Below are positions 17,475 to 24,626 of a stretch of DNA of 44,769 nt, piece after piece. This DNA comes from JAAETI01 sp965368515 (GTDB taxonomy: Bacteria; Actinomycetota; Acidimicrobiia; Spongiisociales; UBA5794), in the NCBI GenBank assembly GCA_965368515.1, contig CBDUNF010000003.1, forward strand, positions 1-44,769. Direction: 5' to 3'. The position numbers were made by a program, and so were the translations under genes. The notes under the pieces are model-generated. The model had not been told where the DNA came from and made no database searches. It saw only the letters and a program-made list of their open reading frames with translations. Numbering within the stretch: the first letter of the stretch is position 1; each line of letters opens with the position of its first letter.

Positions 17475-17957
17475 CTACTCGACCGGCGTCACCACCAGCG
17501 TGCCGTCGACCATCTCGCCGAACACGCTCACTGCGTTGTCCGTCCAGGTGACATCGCCCTCGGTCTTCAGATCGTCAGGATCGATCTGGTCGAGGCTGGT
17601 CAGCGTGACGCTGGCGCCACCGCACTGCGGAGGGAATGACTCGGCGAGCGCCTCACACAGACGTGATTCGCCCGCAACGTCAACGAGGAACCCCGTAACG
17701 GTCACTTGACCCGAAGCGCCGGCTGCGTCGGCAATGCTCAGGACCGCCACAGGCTCTTCATCGACTCCCGGGGCGGGGAGGTCTTGCGGCTCGCCACCAG
17801 GCGTGTCGTTGCAGTCCGGTTCGCCAACCAGGCACGTCGTGGAGATGTCCGGTTCGACACCGTCGTTGACCGGGAGTGCCGCGGCATCATCGTCACCACC
17901 GCCGCACGCCGAGGCCATCAATGCGAGTGCGGCCAAGAGCAGGAATACCTTCTTCAT
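17475..17957 (-). CDS. Small secreted lipoprotein of unknown function
   Basis: A 160-residue lipoprotein. The signal peptide MKKVFLLLAALALMASAC ends in a lipobox-like ASAC with the lipidated Cys at 18, followed by a Gly/Asp-rich spacer typical of acidimicrobial lipoproteins. The mature domain has four further Cys (TTCLVGEPDC; RLCEALAESFPPQCGG), suggesting two disulfides, and a beta-rich C-terminal half (VTVTGFLVDV; VSVFGEMVDGTLVV) that looks like an OB-type fold. No function is recognised. It lies downstream of the haloalkane dehalogenase gene in the same direction, 60 bases away. Confidence 0.8.
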   Translation of the reverse strand: MKKVFLLLAALALMASACGGGDDDAAALPVNDGVEPDISTTCLVGEPDCNDTPGGEPQDLPAPGVDEEPVAVLSIADAAGASGQVTVTGFLVDVAGESRLCEALAESFPPQCGGASVTLTSLDQIDPDDLKTEGDVTWTDNAVSVFGEMVDGTLVVTPVE

Positions 17958-18017
17958 CTTTCATCCTTTGGTTCTCGTGATGATTTGACGAAAGGTGACC
18001 GGGCTTTGGTTCCCGGC

Positions 18018-18875
18018 TCAGAGGGCTTGATACCACGAGCGGATTGCCCGCCCGATTTCGTCGGGGGAGTCCTCCTGGATGAAGTGGATGCCGCTCACCG
18101 TGACCTCGGTTTGGTTGGGCCACGAACGACAGAAGTCGCGGGCCGCTCCGGTGAGAATGCTGCCGGGGTTGGCGTTGACGAACAGCTTGGGCAGGTCAGA
18201 GGAGGCCAGCCACCTGCCGTAGTCCGACACGATTGCATGCACATCTGCCGGCTCGCCCTCGATCGGAATCTGGCGCGGCCACGTCAACGTTGGCCTGCGC
18301 CGCTCGCCGCCGTCCAGGTACGGCGCCCGATACGCAGCCATCTCTTCGTCGTTCAGGTCTCGGATGATCGATGCCGGGAGGATGCGTTCGACGAAGACGT
18401 TCTTCTCAATCACGATGCCCTCGCCGGCAGGAGATCGCATTGCTTCGAATATGCCGCGGGCAGTCTCCGGCCACTCACCCCACGTGATCGGCATGACGAT
18501 GGCCTCCATGTAAGCGATGCCCTTTACGCGGTGACGGTTCCGGTTCGCCCAATCGAAGCCGAGACCGCTGCCCCAGTCGTGGATGACGAAGGTCACGCGA
18601 TCGCCGAGATCGAGATGTGCGAGCAGTCCGTCGAGGTACTCACGGTGCTCGACAAACCGGTAGCTATCGGGACCCGAGTCATCAAGCGGCTCCGAGTCGC
18701 CCATCCCGATCAGGTCGGGGGCGATGCAGCGCCCGATGTCGGAGAGATGCGGGATGATGTTGCGCCACAGGTACGAAGACGTCGGATTGCCGTGTAGGAA
18801 CACGATCGGGTCGCCATTCCCCACATCGACATAAGCCATCCTCTTGCCGTTGACCGTCGCAAACTGCTTCTCCAT
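18018..18875 (-). CDS. dhaA: Haloalkane dehalogenase (HLD-II type)
   Basis: Alpha/beta hydrolase that cleaves carbon-halogen bonds of haloalkanes to alcohol, halide and proton. The pentad is complete. Asp100 is the nucleophile in VIHDWGSG, Trp101 and Asn30 (FLHGNPTSSYLWRN) are the halide ligands, Glu124 is the acid in AYMEAIVMP, and His264 is the base in GIHFIQEDSP. This Asp-His-Glu plus Asn-Trp set is that of subfamily II (LinB/DhaA). The length of 285 residues is typical. ATG 18875 has GGAGGG 7-12 bases upstream. It follows a DMT transporter and a HAD hydrolase in one run. The dhaA symbol denotes the family; the natural substrate is unknown and may not be a halocarbon. Confidence 0.93.
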   Translation of the reverse strand: MEKQFATVNGKRMAYVDVGNGDPIVFLHGNPTSSYLWRNIIPHLSDIGRCIAPDLIGMGDSEPLDDSGPDSYRFVEHREYLDGLLAHLDLGDRVTFVIHDWGSGLGFDWANRNRHRVKGIAYMEAIVMPITWGEWPETARGIFEAMRSPAGEGIVIEKNVFVERILPASIIRDLNDEEMAAYRAPYLDGGERRRPTLTWPRQIPIEGEPADVHAIVSDYGRWLASSDLPKLFVNANPGSILTGAARDFCRSWPNQTEVTVSGIHFIQEDSPDEIGRAIRSWYQAL

Positions 18876-18916
18876 TGGTGCCCTCCTCGCTCCGGCTTCG
18901 AGAGTACCGGGTCGGC

Positions 18917-19822
18917 TCAGGTGCTGGCGGACCTGTCGCGGCGAGTCGTCAGCCAGGCGCCGAGCAGGATCAGCACAATGCCGATGGCCCCGGCGATGGC
19001 GACGGTCTCGTCACGGACAAGCACACCGAGGATGAGAGCAACCACGGGCATCAAGTAGATGGCAACTGCGCCTCGAGTAGCCCCCATGCGGCCGACGAGG
19101 GTGACCATGCCGATGTAGGCAACTCCGGTACCGAGGAGCCCGAGAGACGCAACCGCAGCTATCGACGACAGTTGCACGGGTTCGGAAGGTGCCGCCGCGA
19201 TGGCGAGTGGGAGCGTGACCAAGGCCGCTACGCCCACGGCTCGCAGTAGCACCGGCAACGCGCCGTAGCGTTGCTGCAGTGGGACGGCGATGTTCATCGC
19301 CAGGCCCTCCAGCAGTGACGCCAGCAGCATGAGGGCGACGCCTGATAGCTGGGTGCCCGCCCCCTCGCCGCGTAGCGAGATCAAGAGCACCCCGGCAAAT
19401 CCGATGGTCAGACCGACAATCTGGATTCGGCCCGGTGCCCGGCGCAGCATGATTGCGGCGAGCAGTGCTGCAAACAGAGGAACTGCGCCGTTGATCATCG
19501 CCGCCACGGACGACGCTATCCACTGTTGGGCAGTCGGGATGAGCAGCAACGGTATCGCCATCCAGATGACGCCCAGAAGGGCGATTGTCGGCCAGTCCGA
19601 CCGATCGACCCTGCGGCGCGCCGGCGGAAACGAAACCAGCACCAGAAACCCGAGAACGAGACGGCTTGCGGCAATGACCGGCGGCCGGAACGACTCGAGT
19701 GCCTCTGCTACGAAGATGAACGACGATCCCCAGATCAGAGCGACTGCGACAAGAAGGCCCCACTCAAACCATCCGTAAGCGTGATGGCTGGTGCCGGCGG
19801 CGGTGCGGAGCCGGGGGGTCAC
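18917..19822 (-). CDS. EamA/DMT-superfamily transporter
   Basis: Ten-helix drug/metabolite transporter of 301 residues built from two EamA repeats. The first begins at about residue 20 with LLVAVALIWGSSFIFVAEAL, and the second at about 158 with GVALMLLASLLEGLAMNIA. The conserved ends are visible: GAVPLFAALLAAIMLRRAP closes repeat 1, and the GAVAIYLMPVVALILGVLVRDE helix and IGIVLILLGAWL close repeat 2. Such proteins export metabolites or amino acids. Its start lies 2 bases after the stop of the HAD gene, so they are co-transcribed, and the dehalogenase gene follows 41 bases later. Confidence 0.9.
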   Translation of the reverse strand: MTPRLRTAAGTSHHAYGWFEWGLLVAVALIWGSSFIFVAEALESFRPPVIAASRLVLGFLVLVSFPPARRRVDRSDWPTIALLGVIWMAIPLLLIPTAQQWIASSVAAMINGAVPLFAALLAAIMLRRAPGRIQIVGLTIGFAGVLLISLRGEGAGTQLSGVALMLLASLLEGLAMNIAVPLQQRYGALPVLLRAVGVAALVTLPLAIAAAPSEPVQLSSIAAVASLGLLGTGVAYIGMVTLVGRMGATRGAVAIYLMPVVALILGVLVRDETVAIAGAIGIVLILLGAWLTTRRDRSAST

Positions 19823-19824
19823 GG

Positions 19825-20439
19825 CTAGTCGAGGACGCCGAGCGCGGTGAGTGCCTTGCGCAGTTGTTCAGGGTCGCTGAAATGGATGACGTTGAAGCCG
19901 AGGTCGGCTGCCGCGGCGATATTCGCTGCGCTGTCGTCGATGAATACACACTCGTCGGCGCTGCGGCCAATGCGATCGAGCAGCACCCGGTAGAGGCGCG
20001 GGTCGGGCTTCTTCAGGCGTTCATCGCCGGAAACGACGATGTACTCGAACCATTGGAGGAACTCGTAGCGTTCCAGGGCAATCGGGAAGGTCTCGGCGGA
20101 CCAGTTGGTGAGGGCGTGGACCTCGGTGCCTTGTTCCTTCAACTCGGACAGAATCTCGAGGGTGCCCTCGATCGGTCCGTTAAGCATCTCCTCCCACCGG
20201 TCCTTGTAGGCGGCGATCCACTCGCTGTACTCGGGATAGATGGCGCTCAGCATGGCGACGCCGTCGCTCCAGAGGCGACCGGCGTCGTGATAGGAGTTCC
20301 AACGGAGCGTCGCAATCTCGCCGAGGAACTCCTCCATTGCTGCTTCGTCTTCGATGACCTTGCGGTACATGTGGCGCGGGTCCCAATCGATGAGGACGGC
20401 GCCGAGGTCGAAGACGATGGCGTTGGGAGTCGATGTCAT
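19825..20439 (-). CDS. HAD-superfamily hydrolase (subfamily IA phosphatase-like)
   Basis: A 204-residue HAD hydrolase. Motif I is FDLGAVLIDWD with nucleophile Asp11 and Gly, not Asp, at +2, as in the YihX/epoxide-hydrolase-N branch. Motif II is the Thr in HALTNWS, motif III the Lys in ERLKKPDPRLY, and motif IV FIDDSAANI. A helical cap lies at about residues 20-85. It probably hydrolyses a sugar phosphate or similar; it lacks the DxYGTL start of true haloacid dehalogenases, despite sitting in the same run as a haloalkane dehalogenase. TAGAGT (20446-20451 on the minus strand) lies 6 bases before the ATG, suggesting a leaderless operon start. Confidence 0.88.
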   Translation of the reverse strand: MTSTPNAIVFDLGAVLIDWDPRHMYRKVIEDEAAMEEFLGEIATLRWNSYHDAGRLWSDGVAMLSAIYPEYSEWIAAYKDRWEEMLNGPIEGTLEILSELKEQGTEVHALTNWSAETFPIALERYEFLQWFEYIVVSGDERLKKPDPRLYRVLLDRIGRSADECVFIDDSAANIAAAADLGFNVIHFSDPEQLRKALTALGVLD

Positions 20440-20529
20440 GGCAGCACTCTAGGAGAGGATCGCGACTCCGCTTTGGCAACAGATTCTGTCGGCTATACCA
20501 GATAGGCTGGGGGAGACGCGGAGGTCGCC

Positions 20530-21312
20530 ATGGATGTTGTGGATCTGTCCCCGGAGTTCGAGTCCGCCTACCTGGTCTGCCTTGAGGAGTGGTCGGGCGA
20601 AATGGCCGACGCAGGCGACCGCAAGGCGCTGTGGTTCGACCAAATGCGTGATCGTGGCCTGCGAGTGAAGCTTGCGGTCGAGAACGATTGCCCGGTCGGG
20701 ATGATCCAGTACGTACCCATCGAGGAGGGGCTTGCGCTCGGCCGAGATATGTACATGATTCTGTGCATCTGGGTCCACGGCCACCAGGAGGGAGTCGGCG
20801 ACCGGCAAGGCCGCGGCATTGGCGAGGCTCTACTCGAGGCCGCTGAGTCAGACGTCCATGATCTGGGTGCCAAAGGCATCGTCGCCTGGGGTGTCGTTCT
20901 GCCCTTCTGGATGAAGGCGAAGTGGTTCCGTAAACACGGCTATCGCAAGATCGACCGGCAGGGTATCCGAGCGTTGCTGTGGAAGCCGTTTACGGCCGAT
21001 GCCGAACCGCCCCGCTGGATCGAGTCGGGCGCCAAGCCGGCGCCTGTCGACGGCCAGGTCACCGTAACCGCATTCGTGAACGGCTGGTGCCCCGCGTCGA
21101 ACGTGGTCTACGAACGGGCGAAGCGGGCGGCTGCCACATTCGGCGATGAGGTTGTTTTTGAGGAGCACGACACTTTCGGACAGGAAGCGATGGTTCGATG
21201 CGGTCACGCTGACTGCGTGTTTGTCGACGGGAAGACCTTGCAGCATGGCCCGCCGCCCTCATACGACAAGATCCTCAAGCGGATCGAGAAACGGGTCGCC
21301 AAGCTCAAGTAG
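20530..21312 (+). CDS. GNAT acetyltransferase fused to a YoaP-like thioredoxin-fold domain
   Basis: A two-domain protein of 260 residues. Residues 1-150 are a GNAT domain whose acetyl-CoA loop is in GDRQGRGIGEALLEAAE. The segment after about 175 (VTVTAFVNGWCPASNVVYERAKRAAATFG; FEEHDTFG; CGHADCVFVDG) resembles the YoaP-like C-terminal domain of some GNAT proteins, a thioredoxin-like fold with a WCP motif but a single Cys instead of CxxC. The acceptor substrate is unknown. The start is set by GCGGAGG 5 bases before ATG 20530. Its stop overlaps the convergent M23 gene by 8 bases. Confidence 0.85.
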   Translation: MDVVDLSPEFESAYLVCLEEWSGEMADAGDRKALWFDQMRDRGLRVKLAVENDCPVGMIQYVPIEEGLALGRDMYMILCIWVHGHQEGVGDRQGRGIGEALLEAAESDVHDLGAKGIVAWGVVLPFWMKAKWFRKHGYRKIDRQGIRALLWKPFTADAEPPRWIESGAKPAPVDGQVTVTAFVNGWCPASNVVYERAKRAAATFGDEVVFEEHDTFGQEAMVRCGHADCVFVDGKTLQHGPPPSYDKILKRIEKRVAKLK

Positions 21313-22018
21313 CTTTGTAGAACGAGCCTTCACGCAACCCGCCGTTAGCGTCGAGCGGGCCATCGGCATTGCTGAAGCTGATCGGTTCATCCCGACCTTC
21401 CACAGGGGGCCAGCTGAAGTAGACCCCGAAATGCAGGACCGGCCCTGCGGTGCGGCCGGTCGCACCGCTGTGCGCGATCTCGTCACCCTGATTGACCTCG
21501 TCTCCTTCGGCAACACCCGCTCCGAGATGTTGCAGGTGGGCGTAGAAGCCAACGGTGCCATCTTCATGCCGGATCATGACGTAGTTGAAGTGTCTCGAGT
21601 TCTCGTCATCGGGAACGTCCTCTTTGACCTCGACAACGACCCCGCCGCGGGCGGCCACGACCACCGATCCCACCGGCATCGCAAAGTCGTAGGCGAGCTG
21701 ATTCTCGTGGCTGCCGTCGTCATGACAGTACGACTGGATTATCGAGTAGCCATCGCCTGCCGGGTAGGGGAGGACGTATGGCGAGGAGGCCTGGTCCTCG
21801 AAGACGGCTCGACGGAGGCAGCGGTCGTGGTCGGTGAGTGGCGCCGCAGTCGTAGTCGTAGTCGACGCGGTTTCCGGGGCCACGGTTGACGTTGTGGTCG
21901 TGGGGGCCGGAGCAGAGGTGGGTGGGGTGGCGTCCTGGCTGGAGCAGCCGAGCACAATGAGGGCCGCAACCACGATTGGAGCGGAACTCCGGACGCGCTG
22001 CGGGGCGACCACCGACAC
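21305..22018 (-). CDS. M23-family (LytM-like) peptidase lipoprotein
   Basis: A lipoprotein with the lipobox IVLGC (Cys25), a Pro/Thr-rich linker to about residue 60, then an M23 beta-sheet domain: LAYDFAMPVGSVVVAARGG carries the zinc Asp, FYAHLQHL the first His of the HxH-equivalent, and VLHFGVYF the terminal zinc His. Such enzymes cut peptidoglycan cross-links or serve as activators of other hydrolases. It starts 2 bases after the stop of the large membrane protein at 22021-23151, so the two are one transcription unit and may act together in the envelope. The C-terminus (ADGPLDANGGLREGSFY) is an extra strand often seen after M23 domains. Confidence 0.87.
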   Translation of the reverse strand: MSVVAPQRVRSSAPIVVAALIVLGCSSQDATPPTSAPAPTTTTSTVAPETASTTTTTAAPLTDHDRCLRRAVFEDQASSPYVLPYPAGDGYSIIQSYCHDDGSHENQLAYDFAMPVGSVVVAARGGVVVEVKEDVPDDENSRHFNYVMIRHEDGTVGFYAHLQHLGAGVAEGDEVNQGDEIAHSGATGRTAGPVLHFGVYFSWPPVEGRDEPISFSNADGPLDANGGLREGSFYKAT

Positions 22019-22020
22019 GA

Positions 22021-23151
22021 TTACGCCAGGTAACGGGCGCGGGCGGCGAGGTTCTGGCGGACCTCGGTGGTGATGTCCTCGTAGAACTCCTCGCGCAACG
22101 CCGACTCTGTGGTCGTGTAGACGCTGAAGTACACGACAGCGAATGCGGCAAGGAAGCCGGAGACCCGCAGCAGCTCAGTCGACAACTCGACTTCGATGCC
22201 GAACAGGGTTGACTTCCAGAGAACTGTCGGGTCTGCCGTTGTCCACAGCTGCACCGTCTCCGGTTGAATGACAAGCAGGCCAAGACCAACGAAGAACGCC
22301 CCAATCAGGGCGCTGACAAGCACCAAGCGGAACGATTGGCTGATGAAGACCAGCAGCCATAGATTGCCCCGTTCCCGCCGGGACAGCGGCGGCGGTGCGG
22401 GTTTATCTTCGCTGGTGACCCGTGCCCCCGGGGCATCCTCGCTGAGTGTTTCGATCTCGTCCCATGAGGAGAACACGTTCAGATTGCGTAGCTCCTGAGG
22501 AATCTGTGTGCCGAGAAACACACCGGCCAGCAGTGCGAACAATGCGCCGACGGCAACCAGCAGCGAGGTATCAAGCCGCCCTGCCGATTGCCACGCTTCG
22601 GCGTTGATGAATAGAAACATGAAACCAATCAGAAGCAGCGGCAGGGTGCGGGTGAACAGTCGCAAAGTCCTACCGATGGAATGGATGAGTTGGGCACCCA
22701 CCCACAGCGAGATAGCAACGACACCAAAGCTCGTAATTAGGTAGACGAGGCCGAGAATGACGGCCTGGGTTGTCAGGGTTATGAGCGCTCCGGACCAGTC
22801 GCCCCCGAATATGAGTGGGAGCAATGTTGGTACAACCAGAAAGACGCCGATTTCGACGGGCCCGACCCTGTCGGGCCTCCGCAGCAACGGGCGGAGGCCG
22901 CGTATTCGGTTGATGCCCATCCAGACAGCCAGCAAGATGGCCAGGCCGGCGACACTGGCCGTGATGATCCCCAATGCCGGCCAATCGAGATCGATGGCGC
23001 TGATCGAGCTGAATAGGAACAGCAGCACGAGCATTGGCAACGCCCGGGTGAGAACATCCTCGCTGGCGTTGTAGGCGTCGATGAAGTGCGGTACCCCTCG
23101 ATCGACGAACCATGTCTCGGTGTCGGCTCGGGAATCCTGTTGTCTGCTCAC
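22021..23151 (-). CDS. Unrecognised multi-pass membrane protein, 376 aa
   Basis: No family recognised. An N-terminal cytoplasmic stretch (about 40 residues, WFVDRGVPHFIDAYN) precedes about eight hydrophobic segments, at roughly 40-57, 60-78, 103-118, 125-150, 165-182, 195-212, 270-292 and 330-350. A polar cytoplasmic loop (about 220-262, with PAPPPLSRRERGN) divides the last helices from the rest. The C-terminus ends in a charged helix with REEFYEDITTEVRQNLAARARYLA. It shares a transcription unit with the M23 lipoprotein 2 bases downstream. The GTG start at 23151 is preceded by an extended -10 (TGC plus GATAAT, 23160-23165 on the minus strand) 8 bases upstream, again a near-leaderless arrangement. 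Confidence 0.75.
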   Translation of the reverse strand: MSRQQDSRADTETWFVDRGVPHFIDAYNASEDVLTRALPMLVLLFLFSSISAIDLDWPALGIITASVAGLAILLAVWMGINRIRGLRPLLRRPDRVGPVEIGVFLVVPTLLPLIFGGDWSGALITLTTQAVILGLVYLITSFGVVAISLWVGAQLIHSIGRTLRLFTRTLPLLLIGFMFLFINAEAWQSAGRLDTSLLVAVGALFALLAGVFLGTQIPQELRNLNVFSSWDEIETLSEDAPGARVTSEDKPAPPPLSRRERGNLWLLVFISQSFRLVLVSALIGAFFVGLGLLVIQPETVQLWTTADPTVLWKSTLFGIEVELSTELLRVSGFLAAFAVVYFSVYTTTESALREEFYEDITTEVRQNLAARARYLA

Positions 23152-23193
23152 GTCCGCTGATTATCGCACGGCACCGAGCCGCAAGTGCGTGCC

Positions 23194-23862
23194 CTAGACG
23201 GCTTCGGCGGGATCCTTCATCAGCACCGCAGCCACACCGGGCTGAGACGATGTCATGGTCTTCGTAGTTTCCCCTTGGCCGCGCAGTCGAACCCTGATTG
23301 TGGCGAATCGCACGAGGATGGCAGCCGATCCTGTGCCCATCGCCACGCCATAGATGACCAGTGCCCCGTCGCCGACCGCATGTCCGTAATAGCCCCACAG
23401 CAGCGCCTGGCCGAGTCCCACCATCCACAGCCCCGGGGCGATCGCCAGTTGTCCCTTGGTGCGGAAAGCACTCCAAACGGCCGGAGCTATTTGAACGCCT
23501 GCCCACAAACCGAGAGCGGTCCCGACGAGCTGCCAGCCGCCGAGAAGGCCGGCGATACCGATCGTCGACGAGGCTCCTGCGATTGCCAGGTAGGTCCCGC
23601 GGCGCTGGGGTATCGAATGGAGAACGAGCCACAGCAGGGCCACGTACAGCCCGGCGGCGATGATTGGTGACAGCAGGCTGAGCCACAACTCCTGGGACCA
23701 GCGATAGGCACCCCAGCCAACGTTGATGACTACCCCTATCGACGCCCAGATCGGGGAAAGGCCGGCGGTGGAGCTGAGCCGCATGCTTCTAGCCAGTTGC
23801 GGCAACAGTTGGAAGGCGCTGAGCACGGTTGCCATGCCAGCCGCGAACGCCACAATCTCCAT
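23194..23862 (-). CDS. PQ-loop/SWEET-like seven-helix membrane protein
   Basis: A 222-residue protein with seven predicted helices: two three-helix PQ-loop bundles joined by a linker helix (TYLAIAGASSTIGIAGLLGGW). The first bundle has LLPQLARSMRLSSTAGLSP, the classic PQ motif; the second has the degenerate counterpart QIAPAVWSAFRTKGQLAIAP. The C-terminus is a short polar tail. This is the layout of eukaryotic SWEET sugar uniporters rather than the three-helix bacterial SemiSWEETs. Transport of a sugar or a small metabolite is a guess from the fold. GGAAGGGGGG precedes the ATG. It lies 42 bases upstream of the large membrane protein gene. Confidence 0.8.
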   Translation of the reverse strand: MEIVAFAAGMATVLSAFQLLPQLARSMRLSSTAGLSPIWASIGVVINVGWGAYRWSQELWLSLLSPIIAAGLYVALLWLVLHSIPQRRGTYLAIAGASSTIGIAGLLGGWQLVGTALGLWAGVQIAPAVWSAFRTKGQLAIAPGLWMVGLGQALLWGYYGHAVGDGALVIYGVAMGTGSAAILVRFATIRVRLRGQGETTKTMTSSQPGVAAVLMKDPAEAV

Positions 23863-24335
23863 GTCCCCCCTTCCGGTTACCCGTTACAGGAGGCCGACAC
23901 AGGCGCTGTGATACATGGAACTTGCGTGGCCATACCGCTAAGTCGGAGAGCTACCCAGGCGATCGACCCCGTCCGCCACCCCCGACCTGCGAAGCCCCCG
24001 GATGGAGGGAGGAGAACATCCGGGGGCCCCTGTCGGTTGCCCTGGAGCGGGAGGGAAGGGGTGGGCAACAGATCGCTGTGTTATGTCGACATAGTGCATC
24101 AAGAACGTGGTCCATACATCAGGCGTGTGGCTGATTCGAGCTAGATCTCGGGTAGTACGTTTGGCCGGGGCCTCCTACGCATTGAGGAGGAGGAATGAAG
24201 TGGTGAGGGTCTGCGACGACGCCGCGACTGCAGCTGAGCGTTCCGCCTAGCGGCGGCTCGATTTGGGCTGGCGTCCCGACCCGGAGTGCTCTCCGGCCCT
24301 AGAGGTTGCGGCTCTGGCGGCGCGATAGTCGGGCT
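23863..24335. other. 473-base non-coding region with strong hairpins
   Basis: No gene is supported here. It separates the minus-strand SWEET-like gene from the arsR cluster. Three inverted repeats stand out: GCCCCCGGATG (23994-24004) with CATCCGGGGGC (24017-24027), CCTCCT (24171-24176) with AGGAGG (24185-24190), and CCGGAG (24281-24286) with CTCCGG (24291-24296). A strong SD-like run (24184-24193) precedes a three-codon frame, ATG AAG TGG TGA, at 24195-24206. It may hold a structured leader, a small RNA or a decayed gene. I recognise no tRNA, tmRNA, RNase P RNA, SRP RNA or known riboswitch. Confidence 0.5.
23994..24027. other. Perfect 11-bp hairpin with 12-base purine loop
   Basis: GCCCCCGGATG and CATCCGGGGGC pair perfectly. 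The loop is GAGGGAGGAGAA on the plus strand, an all-purine loop with a Shine-Dalgarno-like core. It is about 130 bases upstream of the SWEET-like start (minus strand) and about 310 upstream of arsR, so it could belong to either leader or act as a terminator for a transcript not seen here. No T-tract follows. Confidence 0.55.
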
Positions 24336-24626
24336 ATGAGTTCAAGAACTATTGAATCAATGACACTTGAAGTGAGGGCAGAGCTGTTCTCTGCTCTCGG
24401 TGATCCGATCCGGCTCCAGATTCTCGACCGGCTTGGCGGATGCAAGAAGTGTGTCTGTGATCTTCAGGAGGCGATCGACATCGCCCCCAATCTTCTGTCG
24501 TATCACTTGAGGGTGTTACGAGAAGCCGGTCTGGTCACGACAACCCGACGCGGTCGCTGGATTGATTACGAGCTGTCGCCCACCGCGACCAAAGCAATCG
24601 TCACCGCGTTGCCGTTCCGCCCATGA
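24336..24626 (+). CDS. arsR: ArsR/SmtB-family metalloregulator
   Basis: Winged-helix repressor of metal(loid) resistance. The region FSALGDPIRLQILDRLGG starts the fold; CKKCVCDL in alpha-3 gives three closely spaced Cys, the ELCVCDL-type thiolate site for As(III)/Sb(III); then DIAPNLLSYHLRVLREAGLV is the recognition helix and TTRRGRWIDYEL the wing. The length of 96 residues from ATG 24336 is usual; ATG 24360 (MTLEVRAEL) is an alternative that would leave the operator-like repeat 24341-24356 in front of the gene. Neither start has a Shine-Dalgarno sequence. The stop overlaps the permease start in ATGA, so arsR heads the operon and is probably autorepressed. Confidence 0.9.
   Translation: MSSRTIESMTLEVRAELFSALGDPIRLQILDRLGGCKKCVCDLQEAIDIAPNLLSYHLRVLREAGLVTTTRRGRWIDYELSPTATKAIVTALPFRP
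24341..24356 (+). promoter_or_regulatory. ArsR-type operator candidate
   Basis: TTCAA (24341-24345) and TTGAA (24352-24356) form an inverted repeat with a 6-base spacer, close to the TTCA-n-TGAA style of ArsR/SmtB operators. It overlaps the first codons of arsR if ATG 24336 is used, or lies immediately before ATG 24360. Autoregulation is inferred. Confidence 0.45.

Noticed and set aside
19825..20439. Haloacid dehalogenase assignment for the HAD protein beside the haloalkane dehalogenase
   Set aside because: Motif I is DLGAVLIDW, the phosphatase type, not the DxYGTL motif of L-2-haloacid dehalogenases.
24195..24206. Three-codon frame ATG AAG TGG TGA with strong ribosome site as a leader peptide
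   Set aside because: Too short to support as a gene; noted only inside the structured region finding.
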